A stretch of DNA of 64,000 nt, from assembly GCA_032119795.1 (NCBI GenBank), contig JAUMFO010000001.1, positions 1 to 64,000 on the forward strand, in the 5' to 3' direction. The notes under the pieces are model-generated. The model was given only the letters and a program-made list of their open reading frames with translations. It ran no database searches and was not told the origin of the DNA. This DNA comes from JAGIBJ01 sp032119795 (lineage in GTDB: Bacteria; Actinomycetota; Thermoleophilia; Solirubrobacterales; Solirubrobacteraceae). The translations under genes and the position numbers were made by a program. Below are positions 1 to 8,214 of this stretch, piece after piece; within the stretch, counting starts at the first letter, position 1; each line of letters opens with the position of its first letter.

Positions 1-699
1 GAGCGTTGCCGCGTCGTCGCGGTAGATCGCGTAGAGGTCCTTGTAGAGCAGCGTCGGCGGCGCCCACGCCAGGCGCGGATCAAAGGAAGGGGCGTGCGCG
101 ACGACCTGCCAGATGTGCTCGCGCATCCAGGCCTGGCGGGTGGTGTCGACGTCGGCCTGGCCCAGCCACGTGTCCCACGGCGTCTCGACCCGGTTGACGT
201 AGCGCGCGTTGCCGACGCCCAGCTTCGGGCCGGTCGCCGTGGTCTCCGTGGAGGCGGCGTTGCGCACGACCACGCTGCGCTTGAGCGAGACGGTCCACCA
301 CTTCTTGCTGGCGCGGACCTTCGCCTTCACGGTGAACCGGTAGGTGCCGTCCTTGAACGACTTGGTCTTCCAGGTGCACTTCACGCGCACCGAGCCCTTG
401 ACCTTGAGCTTCGTCGTCTTCGGCTTCTTCGCCGAGAGCGGGCCCGTCACGGTGATCTTGGCGCTCTTCGTTCGTGCCGGGAACTTCACGTAGCACTGGC
501 TACCGGTGATGGTGCCGCGCACGTAGTTGGCGTTCGTCGGGGCGACGATCTTGGTCTTCTTGAGCAGCTTGGGAGCGGCTCCGGCAGGAGTCGGCGAGAG
601 GGTCAGCGCGGCCGCAAGCGACAGCAGCACGAGCAGCAGCACGCGCGCGGTCGGGGCAGGCAGGTGCTGACGCTGCGCCTCGGAGGGGAAGACGGGCAT
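1..699 (-). CDS. Secreted protein with basic Ig-like N-terminal domain (3' end outside window)
   Basis: The reading frame is open from an ATG at 699 to the window edge, 233 residues seen, so the C-terminus is missing. Residues about 18-36 are a hydrophobic leucine/alanine run ending in Ala-Gly-Ala-Ala, consistent with a Sec signal peptide. It is followed by a Lys/Thr-rich beta-type domain of about 110 residues with two cysteines. From about residue 165 the sequence changes to a Trp-rich segment (PWDTWLGQAD, then WAPPTLLYKDLYAIYRD) that may begin a catalytic domain; a glycoside-hydrolase-like fold is possible but not shown. It is divergent from the SDR gene. The surface location is inferred from the signal peptide. 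Confidence 0.75.
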   Translation of the reverse strand, partial: MPVFPSEAQRQHLPAPTARVLLLVLLSLAAALTLSPTPAGAAPKLLKKTKIVAPTNANYVRGTITGSQCYVKFPARTKSAKITVTGPLSAKKPKTTKLKVKGSVRVKCTWKTKSFKDGTYRFTVKAKVRASKKWWTVSLKRSVVVRNAASTETTATGPKLGVGNARYVNRVETPWDTWLGQADVDTTRQAWMREHIWQVVAHAPSFDPRLAWAPPTLLYKDLYAIYRDDAATL

Positions 700-856
700 C
701 CCGCGCAAGGCTACAGATCACGCCATCGGAAATTGGTCGATCCCCCGCCCAACCGCCGCCTCTGTGCGGTACGCCACGGCGCTGCCCGGCAGTGCCCAGG
801 CGCGGCCACGCTGCGGGCTGCCGACTCCGCGGGCGGGCGTTCGCGAGAATGCCCCA

Positions 857-1579
857 ATGCAGTCCGCCGCCCTCATCACCGGTGCCTCCAGCGGCATCGG
901 GCTGGCCATCGCCCACATGCTCGCCGACGAGGGCTACGGCCTGACGATCGTCGCGCGGCGCCCCGAGAAGCTCGAGGCCGCCCGCGCGGAGCTCGAGGCC
1001 GCCGGCGCGACGGTCATCGCCGTCGCCGCGAACCTGGCCAACGAGGACGACATCGTCGCGTCCGTCAAGGCCCACGAGGCGAAATTCGGCCGCCTGGACC
1101 TGCTGGTGAACAACGCGGGCGTCGGCATCGGGCAGCCGATCGACGGCATCACGAGCAAGCACTTCGACCTGCAGTTCAACACCAACGTGCGGGCGTCATT
1201 CCTCTACTACCGCGAGTGCGTGGCGATGCTCAAGGCCGCCGCGGCCGAGCAGGGCGTGGCGCGCGTGGTGAACACGTCGTCGATCACGGCGCTCTCGCCC
1301 CAGCCCTGGCTGAGCGCCTACTCGGCCACGAAGGCCGCCGTCCGCAGCCTGACGATCTCGATGAACCGCGAACTCGCCGCCAGCGGCGTGTTCTCCACCG
1401 CGCTCTGCCCCGGATTCGTGGAGACGCCGATGACGCAGTTCGCGCAGGAGGGCATCCCCGCCGAGCAGATGATTCGCCCGACCGACATCGCCGCCGCCGT
1501 GCAGATGCTGTTGCGCCTCTCCGACCACTGCATCATTCCTGAGATTCCGTTCATCCGGCCCGGCGAGGACGCGCTCTAA
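857..1579 (+). CDS. SDR family NAD(P)-dependent oxidoreductase
   Basis: A 240-residue classical short-chain dehydrogenase/reductase. The nucleotide-binding motif TGASSGIG is at residues 8-15, NNAG at 85-88, the catalytic Ser at about 141 (NTSS), and the YxxxK pair at Tyr155/Lys159 (AYSATK). The Arg-Arg pair after the second beta strand (ARRPEK) suggests NADP(H) preference. An upstream in-frame ATG exists, but the ATG at 857 places the Rossmann strand at the normal distance from the N-terminus. The substrate cannot be predicted. The glycosyltransferase begins shortly downstream on the same strand, so the two may be co-transcribed. Confidence 0.93.
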   Translation: MQSAALITGASSGIGLAIAHMLADEGYGLTIVARRPEKLEAARAELEAAGATVIAVAANLANEDDIVASVKAHEAKFGRLDLLVNNAGVGIGQPIDGITSKHFDLQFNTNVRASFLYYRECVAMLKAAAAEQGVARVVNTSSITALSPQPWLSAYSATKAAVRSLTISMNRELAASGVFSTALCPGFVETPMTQFAQEGIPAEQMIRPTDIAAAVQMLLRLSDHCIIPEIPFIRPGEDAL

Positions 1580-1642
1580 GTCGGCGCGGACCCGCTCGGC
1601 AGCCCCCTGATGACGCAGCTCCATTCAGCCTCCGGGGCGCCG

Positions 1643-2884
1643 ATGCGCGTCCTGCTGGGCTCGTTCGGTGAGGCCGGCCACACGTTCCCCGTGATGGCGC
1701 TCGCCGCCGCGCTCAAGGACCGTGGCCACGAGGTGATGGTCCACACGTGGCATCGCTGGCAACCGGAGATCGAGGCCCTTGGCCTCCAGTTCGCCAAGGC
1801 GCCGCAGTACGACCTGGACCCCGAGACCGGCACCTACCTGGAGCCGTATGAGGCGGTGCGTCGCGCCGTCTTGGACTGCGAGGACGAGTTCCGGGCGTTT
1901 GCGCCCGACGTCGTGATCAGCGACGTCCTCACGAACACGCCGGCGCTGATCGCCGAGCGACTTGGGGTCCCCAGCGTGACGCTCGTGCCGCACGTCTACC
2001 CCATCTCCGACCCGGGGATGACGCCGTACTCCGCTGGGATGCGCAATCCGCGTACGCCGCTGGGCCACGCGTTCTGGCGCAAGTTCAACCTGCTGATGGA
2101 GCCCGGCTACCGGCAGGGGGAGCGCGAGTACGAGGAGCTGCGCCAGCAGCTCGATCTCCCGCCCGCGCCCGGCCCCATGCCGACGCTCAGCCGCGAGCTC
2201 ACCCTCGTCGCGACCTTCCCGCAGCTGGAATACGAGCGTGCCTGGCCGGACTGGGTGAAGGTGACGGGCCCCCTGCTGTGGGAGCCGCCGCACGGCCACA
2301 CCGAGCTACCGGCGGGCGACGAGCCGCTCGTGCTGGTCGCGCCGTCGACGTCCAAGGATCCGGCGCAGGTGATGCTGCGCGCGTCGATGCGCGGCCTCGC
2401 CGACGAGCCCGTCCGTGTGCTGGGCACGACCAACCGCCGGCAGGTCTACCAGCCGCTGCTCGTCGGTCGGCGCTCACGGCTCGTGCCGTGGGTGCGCTAC
2501 GGCCAGGTGATGCCGCAGGCCGACGTGGTGATCTGCAACGGCGGCCATGGAACGGTCGTGCGGGCGATCGCCTCCGGCTGCGCCGTGCTCGTCGTCCCTG
2601 ACGACGGCGATCAGCGCGAGAACGGCATGCGCGTCTACTACTCGGGCGCCGGCCTGCGGATCCCGAAGCGTTGGGCCAACGCCAAGTCACTGCGGCTCGC
2701 CGTGCGGCGATTGATCGCCGACGGGCGCTACATCAAGCGGGCACGCGAGCTGGCCGCCTGGCATGACGCCAACCCCGGCGACGTCGCCGCAGCCGAGCAG
2801 GTCGAGGCGCTCGTGGCGCGCTTGCGGGCCGCTGCGGGCGCGATCGCCGGTGAGCGCGTTAGCGGATCGCCGCCTTGCGTCTAG
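1643..2884 (+). CDS. GT1-family (MGT/UGT-like) glycosyltransferase
   Basis: A 413-residue GT-B glycosyltransferase. It opens with MRVLLGSFGEAGH, the typical N-terminal strand and glycine-rich turn of macrolide and sterol-type glycosyltransferases. The donor-binding signature appears as NGGHGT at about residues 299-304, followed by PDDGDQRENG, where the family usually has P..(D/G)Q..NA. An alternative ATG at 1610 would add 11 residues with no better ribosome binding site. The acceptor is unknown. The TAG stop lies inside an 18-base palindrome at 2878-2895. Confidence 0.9.
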   Translation: MRVLLGSFGEAGHTFPVMALAAALKDRGHEVMVHTWHRWQPEIEALGLQFAKAPQYDLDPETGTYLEPYEAVRRAVLDCEDEFRAFAPDVVISDVLTNTPALIAERLGVPSVTLVPHVYPISDPGMTPYSAGMRNPRTPLGHAFWRKFNLLMEPGYRQGEREYEELRQQLDLPPAPGPMPTLSRELTLVATFPQLEYERAWPDWVKVTGPLLWEPPHGHTELPAGDEPLVLVAPSTSKDPAQVMLRASMRGLADEPVRVLGTTNRRQVYQPLLVGRRSRLVPWVRYGQVMPQADVVICNGGHGTVVRAIASGCAVLVVPDDGDQRENGMRVYYSGAGLRIPKRWANAKSLRLAVRRLIADGRYIKRARELAAWHDANPGDVAAAEQVEALVARLRAAAGAIAGERVSGSPPCV

Positions 2885-2895
2885 CGCGCTAGACG
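2878..2895. repeat. 18-base perfect palindrome at edge of low-GC block
   Basis: CGTCTAGCG followed directly by its reverse complement CGCTAGACG, with no loop, spanning the stop codon of the glycosyltransferase. The left half CGTCTAGCG recurs exactly at 7159-7167, at the other edge of the lower-GC region. It could be a junction scar, a protein-binding site or chance. Confidence 0.6.
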
Positions 2896-3128
2896 GAGCC
2901 TCCGCGAACGCGACGTCGTTTGCGACGTGCGTCCCGCTGGCGCAGTTTTAGGGCTCGAACCTTAAGCATCTCGCGACGCCACGCTGGAAGCGCAGCAAGG
3001 CCACGACCGAGAGCCCCAAAAACGAGAACCGCGGCAAGCGCCCCGGCCAAGACGATCCCGGGCGTTCCCGGGCCACTGATGACCGTGCCGACCGCCGTGG
3101 CCGTGCTCGCTGCGCCCGCAGGACTCAT
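2889..3128 (-). CDS. Small predicted membrane protein
   Basis: About 79 residues from the ATG at 3128. An alanine/glycine-rich N-terminus leads into one or two hydrophobic segments (about residues 5-45), then a very basic tail of alternating Lys/Arg ending RRKRRRVRGGSV. That pattern fits a small inner-membrane protein with a positively charged cytoplasmic tail. It is divergent from the large accessory protein, with only 46 bases between the two starts, so they may share a control region. I do not recognise a family, and the ORF could be spurious in GC-rich DNA. Confidence 0.4.
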   Translation of the reverse strand: MSPAGAASTATAVGTVISGPGTPGIVLAGALAAVLVFGALGRGLAALPAWRREMLKVRALKLRQRDARRKRRRVRGGSV

Positions 3129-3139
3129 GAAGACCAGAG

Positions 3140-3174
3140 TACACATTGTCGCCAATGGCGGCTATGATTTTTGC
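3140..3174 (+). promoter_or_regulatory. Candidate leaderless promoter of the large accessory gene
   Basis: A good -10 hexamer, TATGAT at 3163-3168, ends six bases before the ATG at 3175. Initiation would fall at or next to the start codon. The intervening bases (TTTTGC) hold no Shine-Dalgarno motif, supporting a leaderless transcript of the kind common in actinobacteria. The -35 is weak (TACACA at about 3140). Confidence 0.45.
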
Positions 3175-6100
3175 ATGGCTGGCGATTCCGATCAAAGACT
3201 CGTCACGGTTCGGGAGACCGCCCGTCGGCTCGGGGTCCATGAAAACACCGTCAGAAACTGGGTTCGAGACGGGGTGCTCAAATCCGCGCGGGTACCCGGG
3301 TCCCGCTTCCATCGGTTTTCCGAGGCAGAGATCGAACGGTTGATCGCAGAGCGCGCAAACTCGGCGCCGCGGAACACCTCAGAGGAACAGTGGTCCGTCG
3401 GCCCGGAACTCGTGGACGCGACCCAGCTGAGCCAGTGGGCCGCGACCAAAGACGCCCAGGTGACGTTCCCCGAGCTGGTGCGCCGCCTTCTTTCGGTAAC
3501 GGCCGGCGTCACCAACGTGTCGGTGCGTTCCGGCGACGGGACGAGCGCTCCCGGATGGGACGGTTCCGCGGACGTGTCGGGTGCGGCCTTTCTGCCGACT
3601 GGCCGCCTGCGCATCGAAGTCGGCGTCAGCGCACGGCCCAAAGCCAAGGTCGACGCAGACTATGCCAAGCGCTCAGGCGAGCCTGACGCGAAGGCGTCGA
3701 TCTTCGTATTCATCACTCCGCGACGCTGGGCCCACGCAAACGCTTGGCAACGTGAGCACCAAGCCGACGGGAAGTTCCGCGGTGTCCGAGTCCTCGACGC
3801 CGATGACCTTGAGGGTTGGCTCAGAGCTTCGCCGTCGGTGCACCACTGGATCTCCGAGCACCTCGGACGTAACCCCGACGGGGCGCAAACCATAGAAAAG
3901 TGGTGGGATCGGTTTAGCGGGCAGACCGAGCCGCGTCTCCCAAGGGAGCTATTTGCGGCCGGCCGTGACGCCGAGGTCGAGCAGATCGGCGATCTGATGC
4001 GCCGGGCGCCTTCGATCTTCTCGGTTCGTGCAAGGTGGCGGGACGAAGCCGTTGCCGTTGTCGAGATGGCCAACGAGTGGGCAGGGCGCCCGCTGGCGAC
4101 TCTGGTCGTGTCGTCCGCAGATAGCTGGTCACGACTGGCCCGTCAGCCGGAAAAGGCTGCGCTCGTGCCTCTGTTTGCCGGACCTGACACACAACTAGCT
4201 CTAGATAATGGGCACCACGTCATCTTGCCGATAGACGGGGCCTCGACTACTCAGGGAACAGAAGTGACCTTGCCCCGACTGTCGCGACAAGGAGCCGCCT
4301 CGGCGCTTCGGGACGCAGGCGTCGAATCAAGCCGTGCAGACAGGCTCGCAGCGCTGGCTCGCCGCAGCCCGAGGGCCCTAGTGCGCCGACTCGCGCTGAA
4401 CCAAGCTTTCTCAGCCCCCGAATGGGCCACCAACGATGACGCGAGTGCTTTTGGGCTGCTTGCTCTGGTCGGCAGCTGGAGCACATCGGAAGCGGATCTA
4501 GCCGTAGTTTCGACCGTGACTGGCCTGGACTGGGACGACCTCGAATCAACACTGACCCGGTGGGCGCCGAGCGACGATCCTCCATTCGGCGAGGCCAACG
4601 GCACGTGGCAGGTGAACTCGCCGGAAGAGACCCTCGAACTCCTACGAAGCACAATCCCTGTATCCGGGCTCAAACGATGGGTCACCGCTGCCTTGGACGT
4701 CTTTCTCGAGCGCGATCCTCGACTAGAGCTCGGTCCAGACGAGCGCTTTACAGCCGGAGTCCGTGGAGTGGCGCCAACACATTCGCCGATGCTTCGCCGC
4801 GGCTTGGCACGCGGACTGGCCCTCATGGGAACGATGAGCGATAGCGGTCCGAACGACTTCCTGAAGTTTGGAGAACCCGCACGCTCAGCCGTTCGTTCCC
4901 TCTTGGCTGAGGGATCAAAGGACCGCTCGGGCCGACTTTGGGCCTCTCTGTCAGATGTCCTGCCCCTCTTGGCAGAAGCGGCGCCCGAGCAATTCCTTGC
5001 GGCGGTCGAGTCTGATCTCGAGAGCGACGATCCACTTCTCCCTTCGCTCTTCCAGGACGGTTCGGAGACATCGTGGCTGTTCAGCGCATCGCCACACACA
5101 GGCCTCCTCTGGGCACTGGAGACTGTTTCCTGGTCGAAGGAACATCTGGTTGATGCGGTGGTCCAGTTGGCCCAGCTTGCGGTTGAAGACCCCGGCGGAC
5201 GGCTCTCGAATCGACCTCTGGAGAGCCTCTCCAGCGTTCTTGTTCCGTGGGTCCGCCACACCGGCGCGCCGGTCTCCGGACGCATCGAGGCGCTAGAAGC
5301 GGCCTGCTCCGTGAGCGATGCCGTGGGTTGGAAACTCACACTGGCGCTATGGCCGGCGCTTCATTCCACCTCCTCTCCGCCTAACGCCCCGACATATCGA
5401 GACTGGCTCCCCGACAAGGAGACTGTCTCGCTGTCCGATTGGTTCCTCTTCGTGAGTGCGTTGTCCGAGATCGCGGTAACGATGACGGCGCGCGACCATA
5501 CACGCTGGACCGAACTCATAGGGCGGCTCGATCGGCTTCCGCCGGAACTTCGAGCGAGCCTTCTTGAGGCCGCTGAGGTTCAACTCACGAGCGGGCATCC
5601 CGGTGCAACCGAGACTCACGCCGAGGTCTGGCATGCCCTACGCAAAGAACTCGACAATCATCTTGAGTTTTCAGATGCCGATTGGGCTCTGGCACCAGAG
5701 GAGCTAGCGCCGCTAGAACGACTTGCGGGCATTTTGGAGCCCCCGTCCGCGGCCGATCGCTACTCCTATTTGTTCGACTGGCGACCCCGTCTTCCGAACG
5801 GACCGGAGTCGTCCGACCCAGACTACGAATCTCAACTCGAAACACACCGAGCTGACGCCGTCCGCGACATCGATCGCGAAGCAGGCATCGCTGGGCTGCG
5901 CCGACTCGCGGAGCGAGTCGCGAACTCACAACAAGTGGGTTGGACACTCGGCGCAGCGCTGGGTTCGAGATACGAGACCGATCTGATCGACTGGCTTGGC
6001 GACGGCAGCGCAGCCGTTAGCCTGGCGGGCGCCGCCTGGGCTCGCCGAGTGGCCGCCGAGAACCACCCCGACTGGCTCTTCGGGGTCCTCAGTAACGCAT

Positions 6101-7143
6101 CGCTAACCGCTTCCGCGCGACTGGTCGCGGCGCAGCAAGCGCCGCCCACCGCTGAGACCTGGGATCTCCTCGAACGTCTCACCCCCGACCTAGTCGGTCG
6201 GTATTGGGAGGAGTTCGACGGTTGGCGCGTTCAGTCGAGCGAAGCCCCGGCAGCGGTGGACCATCTCCTGCGGCATCAACACTTCGCCGGCGCAATTCAC
6301 GTTCTCAGCAGCTCGCTAGCTACTGATGAGCAAAGCCACGCCGTAACACCGGCGATCGTTTTGGACACTCTCCAGCAGCTCCTCCTGAGCGACGGCGCCT
6401 CGGTGCTCAGAGGCCGCGGCAACCTGGGATACGAGATCGGAAGACTGCTTGACCATCTCGTTAAGAGCGAGGTCCCCGACGCAGTCTTGGCGCCGATCGA
6501 GTTCGCGCTGTTCCAACTGCTGGAGAACTATCGGGTCCCTCGATCTCTGTTTCGAGTGCTCGCAGCTGACCCGAACGAGTATGCCCTGCTCGTCAAACGT
6601 GTCTTCCGCGGGCGCAACGAGCCTCGACGAGAACTGAGTACTTCAGACCAAACCAAAGCGAACCACGCTTGGTGGGTACTTGAGCATTGGAAAGTCATGA
6701 TGCCGGGCGAACGATCCGACGGGACAATCGACCACGAACGGCTAGCGAATTGGGTCAGAGAGGCGCGCAACGCCCTTTCGGAGAGCGATCGGACCGCCGT
6801 TGGGGACCGTCAGATAGGGCAGGTACTCTCGCGCGTCCCGACGGAAGACGGCGCGCCCTGGCCCGCGGCCGCAGTGCGAGAGATCTTGGAAGCCGTTGGC
6901 AGCGACGATCTGATGCGCGGGGTCTCGCTCGCGGCGTTCAACGACCGCGGGCCGACGATGCGGTCTCCCTATGCCGGCGGGGAGCTCGAGAGGCTCGAGG
7001 CTGCAAAGTTCCGCAAGTGGGCGCAAGAGGTCGGGCCGTCGGCACGCCGCACTAGCCGAATGCTCAGAGACCTAGCTGCGGAATATGACCAAATGGCGGT
7101 CCATGAGGACATGCGGGCGCAGCGAGAAGCCGATGACAGCTAG
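3175..7143 (+). CDS. Large HTH-plus-helical-repeat protein; candidate defence or regulatory STAND-like protein
   Basis: A 1322-residue protein. Residues 9-60 are an excisionase/MerR-type helix-turn-helix (TVRETARRLGVHENTVRNWV, then a basic wing). Residues about 95-230 form a conserved-looking alpha/beta domain with GWDG (127-130), RIEVG (146-150), FVFITPRRW (177-185) and DADDLEGWL (208-216). This resembles a restriction-endonuclease-like domain, but no canonical D/E-x-K lysine follows the glutamate. From about residue 263 a segment starts like an NTPase module (GRDAEVEQI), but no Walker A motif is visible. The remaining ~1000 residues look alpha-helical and repeat-like. From memory, long bacterial proteins of unknown function share this architecture; the role is unproven. 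Local G+C is clearly below the neighbours (for example 34 of 60 at 6301-6360 versus 43 of 60 at 2401-2460), suggesting transfer. No SD precedes the ATG. Confidence 0.85.
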   Translation: MAGDSDQRLVTVRETARRLGVHENTVRNWVRDGVLKSARVPGSRFHRFSEAEIERLIAERANSAPRNTSEEQWSVGPELVDATQLSQWAATKDAQVTFPELVRRLLSVTAGVTNVSVRSGDGTSAPGWDGSADVSGAAFLPTGRLRIEVGVSARPKAKVDADYAKRSGEPDAKASIFVFITPRRWAHANAWQREHQADGKFRGVRVLDADDLEGWLRASPSVHHWISEHLGRNPDGAQTIEKWWDRFSGQTEPRLPRELFAAGRDAEVEQIGDLMRRAPSIFSVRARWRDEAVAVVEMANEWAGRPLATLVVSSADSWSRLARQPEKAALVPLFAGPDTQLALDNGHHVILPIDGASTTQGTEVTLPRLSRQGAASALRDAGVESSRADRLAALARRSPRALVRRLALNQAFSAPEWATNDDASAFGLLALVGSWSTSEADLAVVSTVTGLDWDDLESTLTRWAPSDDPPFGEANGTWQVNSPEETLELLRSTIPVSGLKRWVTAALDVFLERDPRLELGPDERFTAGVRGVAPTHSPMLRRGLARGLALMGTMSDSGPNDFLKFGEPARSAVRSLLAEGSKDRSGRLWASLSDVLPLLAEAAPEQFLAAVESDLESDDPLLPSLFQDGSETSWLFSASPHTGLLWALETVSWSKEHLVDAVVQLAQLAVEDPGGRLSNRPLESLSSVLVPWVRHTGAPVSGRIEALEAACSVSDAVGWKLTLALWPALHSTSSPPNAPTYRDWLPDKETVSLSDWFLFVSALSEIAVTMTARDHTRWTELIGRLDRLPPELRASLLEAAEVQLTSGHPGATETHAEVWHALRKELDNHLEFSDADWALAPEELAPLERLAGILEPPSAADRYSYLFDWRPRLPNGPESSDPDYESQLETHRADAVRDIDREAGIAGLRRLAERVANSQQVGWTLGAALGSRYETDLIDWLGDGSAAVSLAGAAWARRVAAENHPDWLFGVLSNASLTASARLVAAQQAPPTAETWDLLERLTPDLVGRYWEEFDGWRVQSSEAPAAVDHLLRHQHFAGAIHVLSSSLATDEQSHAVTPAIVLDTLQQLLLSDGASVLRGRGNLGYEIGRLLDHLVKSEVPDAVLAPIEFALFQLLENYRVPRSLFRVLAADPNEYALLVKRVFRGRNEPRRELSTSDQTKANHAWWVLEHWKVMMPGERSDGTIDHERLANWVREARNALSESDRTAVGDRQIGQVLSRVPTEDGAPWPAAAVREILEAVGSDDLMRGVSLAAFNDRGPTMRSPYAGGELERLEAAKFRKWAQEVGPSARRTSRMLRDLAAEYDQMAVHEDMRAQREADDS

Positions 7144-7158
7144 CGTCCAACCGATCCC

Positions 7159-7167
7159 CGTCTAGCG
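7159..7167. repeat. 9-base direct repeat of the left block edge
   Basis: CGTCTAGCG, identical to 2878-2886, and overlapping the TAG stop (minus strand) of the flavodoxin-family gene. Together the two copies bracket the lower-GC segment that carries the large accessory protein. Confidence 0.4.
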
Positions 7168-7872
7168 GTATTCGGGGTTCGGGTGGTCGAATCGCGCGCC
7201 GGCGTCCCACTCGGCGCGTTGGTTGCCGTACGCCGGGATCCCGCCTGAGCGCTTGAGCATCGCGGCAAGGTGCATCAGGTTCCACGTCATGAACGTGGTG
7301 TTCCGACGGGTGAAGTCGTTGGTGAGGCCACCACTGCCCTCGTCGGCGTAGCTGGGGCCAGGGCCCGCTTCTCCGATCCAGCCGGCATCGGCCTGCGGCG
7401 GGATCACGTAGCCGAGGTGCTGCAGCGAGTACAGCGTGTTCATCGCGACGTGTTTGATGCCGTCCTCGTTGCCGGTCACAAGGACCCCGCCGACGCGGCC
7501 GTAGTAGATCCACTGGCCGTGGTCGTTGAGTTGGCCCGAGTAGCCGTAGAGGCGCTCGATCACCTTCGTGGCGACGCTGCTCTTCTCTCCGAGCCAGATC
7601 GGCGTGCCGAGCACGAGGATGTCGGCGTCGAAGACCTGCTGCTGGATCGCCGGCCAGCCGTCCGAGTCGTAACCGTGCTCGGTCATGTCGGGGTATACGC
7701 CAACGGGAATGTCGTGGTCGACGGCCCGAACGACGCTCACGTCGACGCCGCGTGCGCGCATGATCGCGATCGAGTTGTCCATCAGGACCTGGGTGTTGGA
7801 CGGCTCGGGGCCGCGTTTGAGCGTGCAGTTGATGAACAGCGCGCTGAGGTCGGAGAAGTCGTGCTCGGGCAT
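7162..7872 (-). CDS. Flavodoxin-fold NAD(P)H-dependent oxidoreductase
   Basis: A 236-residue protein of the FMN-reductase/flavodoxin-like family. The N-terminus ALFINCTLKRGPEPSNT is the phosphate-binding loop of FMN, and ILVLGTPIWLGEKSS is the second FMN loop (P.[YW].g..s). It is soluble, with no signal peptide. It follows the sigma/anti-sigma pair by 75 bases on the same strand and may be read with them, which would fit a redox-stress operon; this is inference from position. It is convergent with the large accessory gene. Confidence 0.88.
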   Translation of the reverse strand: MPEHDFSDLSALFINCTLKRGPEPSNTQVLMDNSIAIMRARGVDVSVVRAVDHDIPVGVYPDMTEHGYDSDGWPAIQQQVFDADILVLGTPIWLGEKSSVATKVIERLYGYSGQLNDHGQWIYYGRVGGVLVTGNEDGIKHVAMNTLYSLQHLGYVIPPQADAGWIGEAGPGPSYADEGSGGLTNDFTRRNTTFMTWNLMHLAAMLKRSGGIPAYGNQRAEWDAGARFDHPNPEYR

Positions 7873-7947
7873 GGCGAGGTCCCTCGTCGGGGTGGTCTGT
7901 GGCGCACCGGTCTGCGCCTTCCCTCCGTCTCGCCAGCGTGCGCGCCG

Positions 7948-8214
7948 TTACGGGTCGGCGGGCCGTTCGGCCTTCCAGCGACTGAAGGCGTCGAGCAGAT
8001 CGCCGCGCATCTCGGGGGTGATGTCGTCGTCGGTAATGCTCCCCGCAAGGTCGCGCGTGAGCTCGAGTTGCGCCAGGTAGTGCGCGCACTTCTCGCAGGC
8101 ACCGAGGTGCGTTTCCAGGCGCAGGAGGTCGCTGGCGCTGAGGGCGCCTTCGAGGTAGTCCGTCACGAGTTCCACGAACTCGTTGCAGTGCATCGGCGGC
8201 AGCACGGCGCTCAC
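7948..8214 (-). CDS. Zinc-finger anti-sigma factor
   Basis: An 88-residue protein with the anti-sigma zinc-binding signature: an N-terminal His-Cys (MHCNEFVELV), then HLGACEKC, i.e. HxxxCxxC. No transmembrane helix follows, so it is a soluble type (ZAS) factor like RsrA. The GTG start overlaps the TGA of the sigma gene (GTGA, 8211-8214), a translational coupling typical of sigma/anti-sigma pairs. It presumably sequesters the upstream ECF sigma and may sense thiol oxidation through its zinc site. An internal ATG seven codons in is an alternative start. Confidence 0.9.
   Translation of the reverse strand: MSAVLPPMHCNEFVELVTDYLEGALSASDLLRLETHLGACEKCAHYLAQLELTRDLAGSITDDDITPEMRGDLLDAFSRWKAERPADP

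Noticed and set aside
94..1542. Long plus-strand open frame of 482 codons over the first two genes
   Set aside because: Very Arg/Pro-rich translation, overlapping the secreted-protein gene on the other strand and the SDR gene in another frame; a GC-bias artefact.
4251..5339. 362-codon minus-strand frame within the large accessory gene
   Set aside because: Ser/Arg-rich shadow; the plus frame is continuous and has coherent domains.
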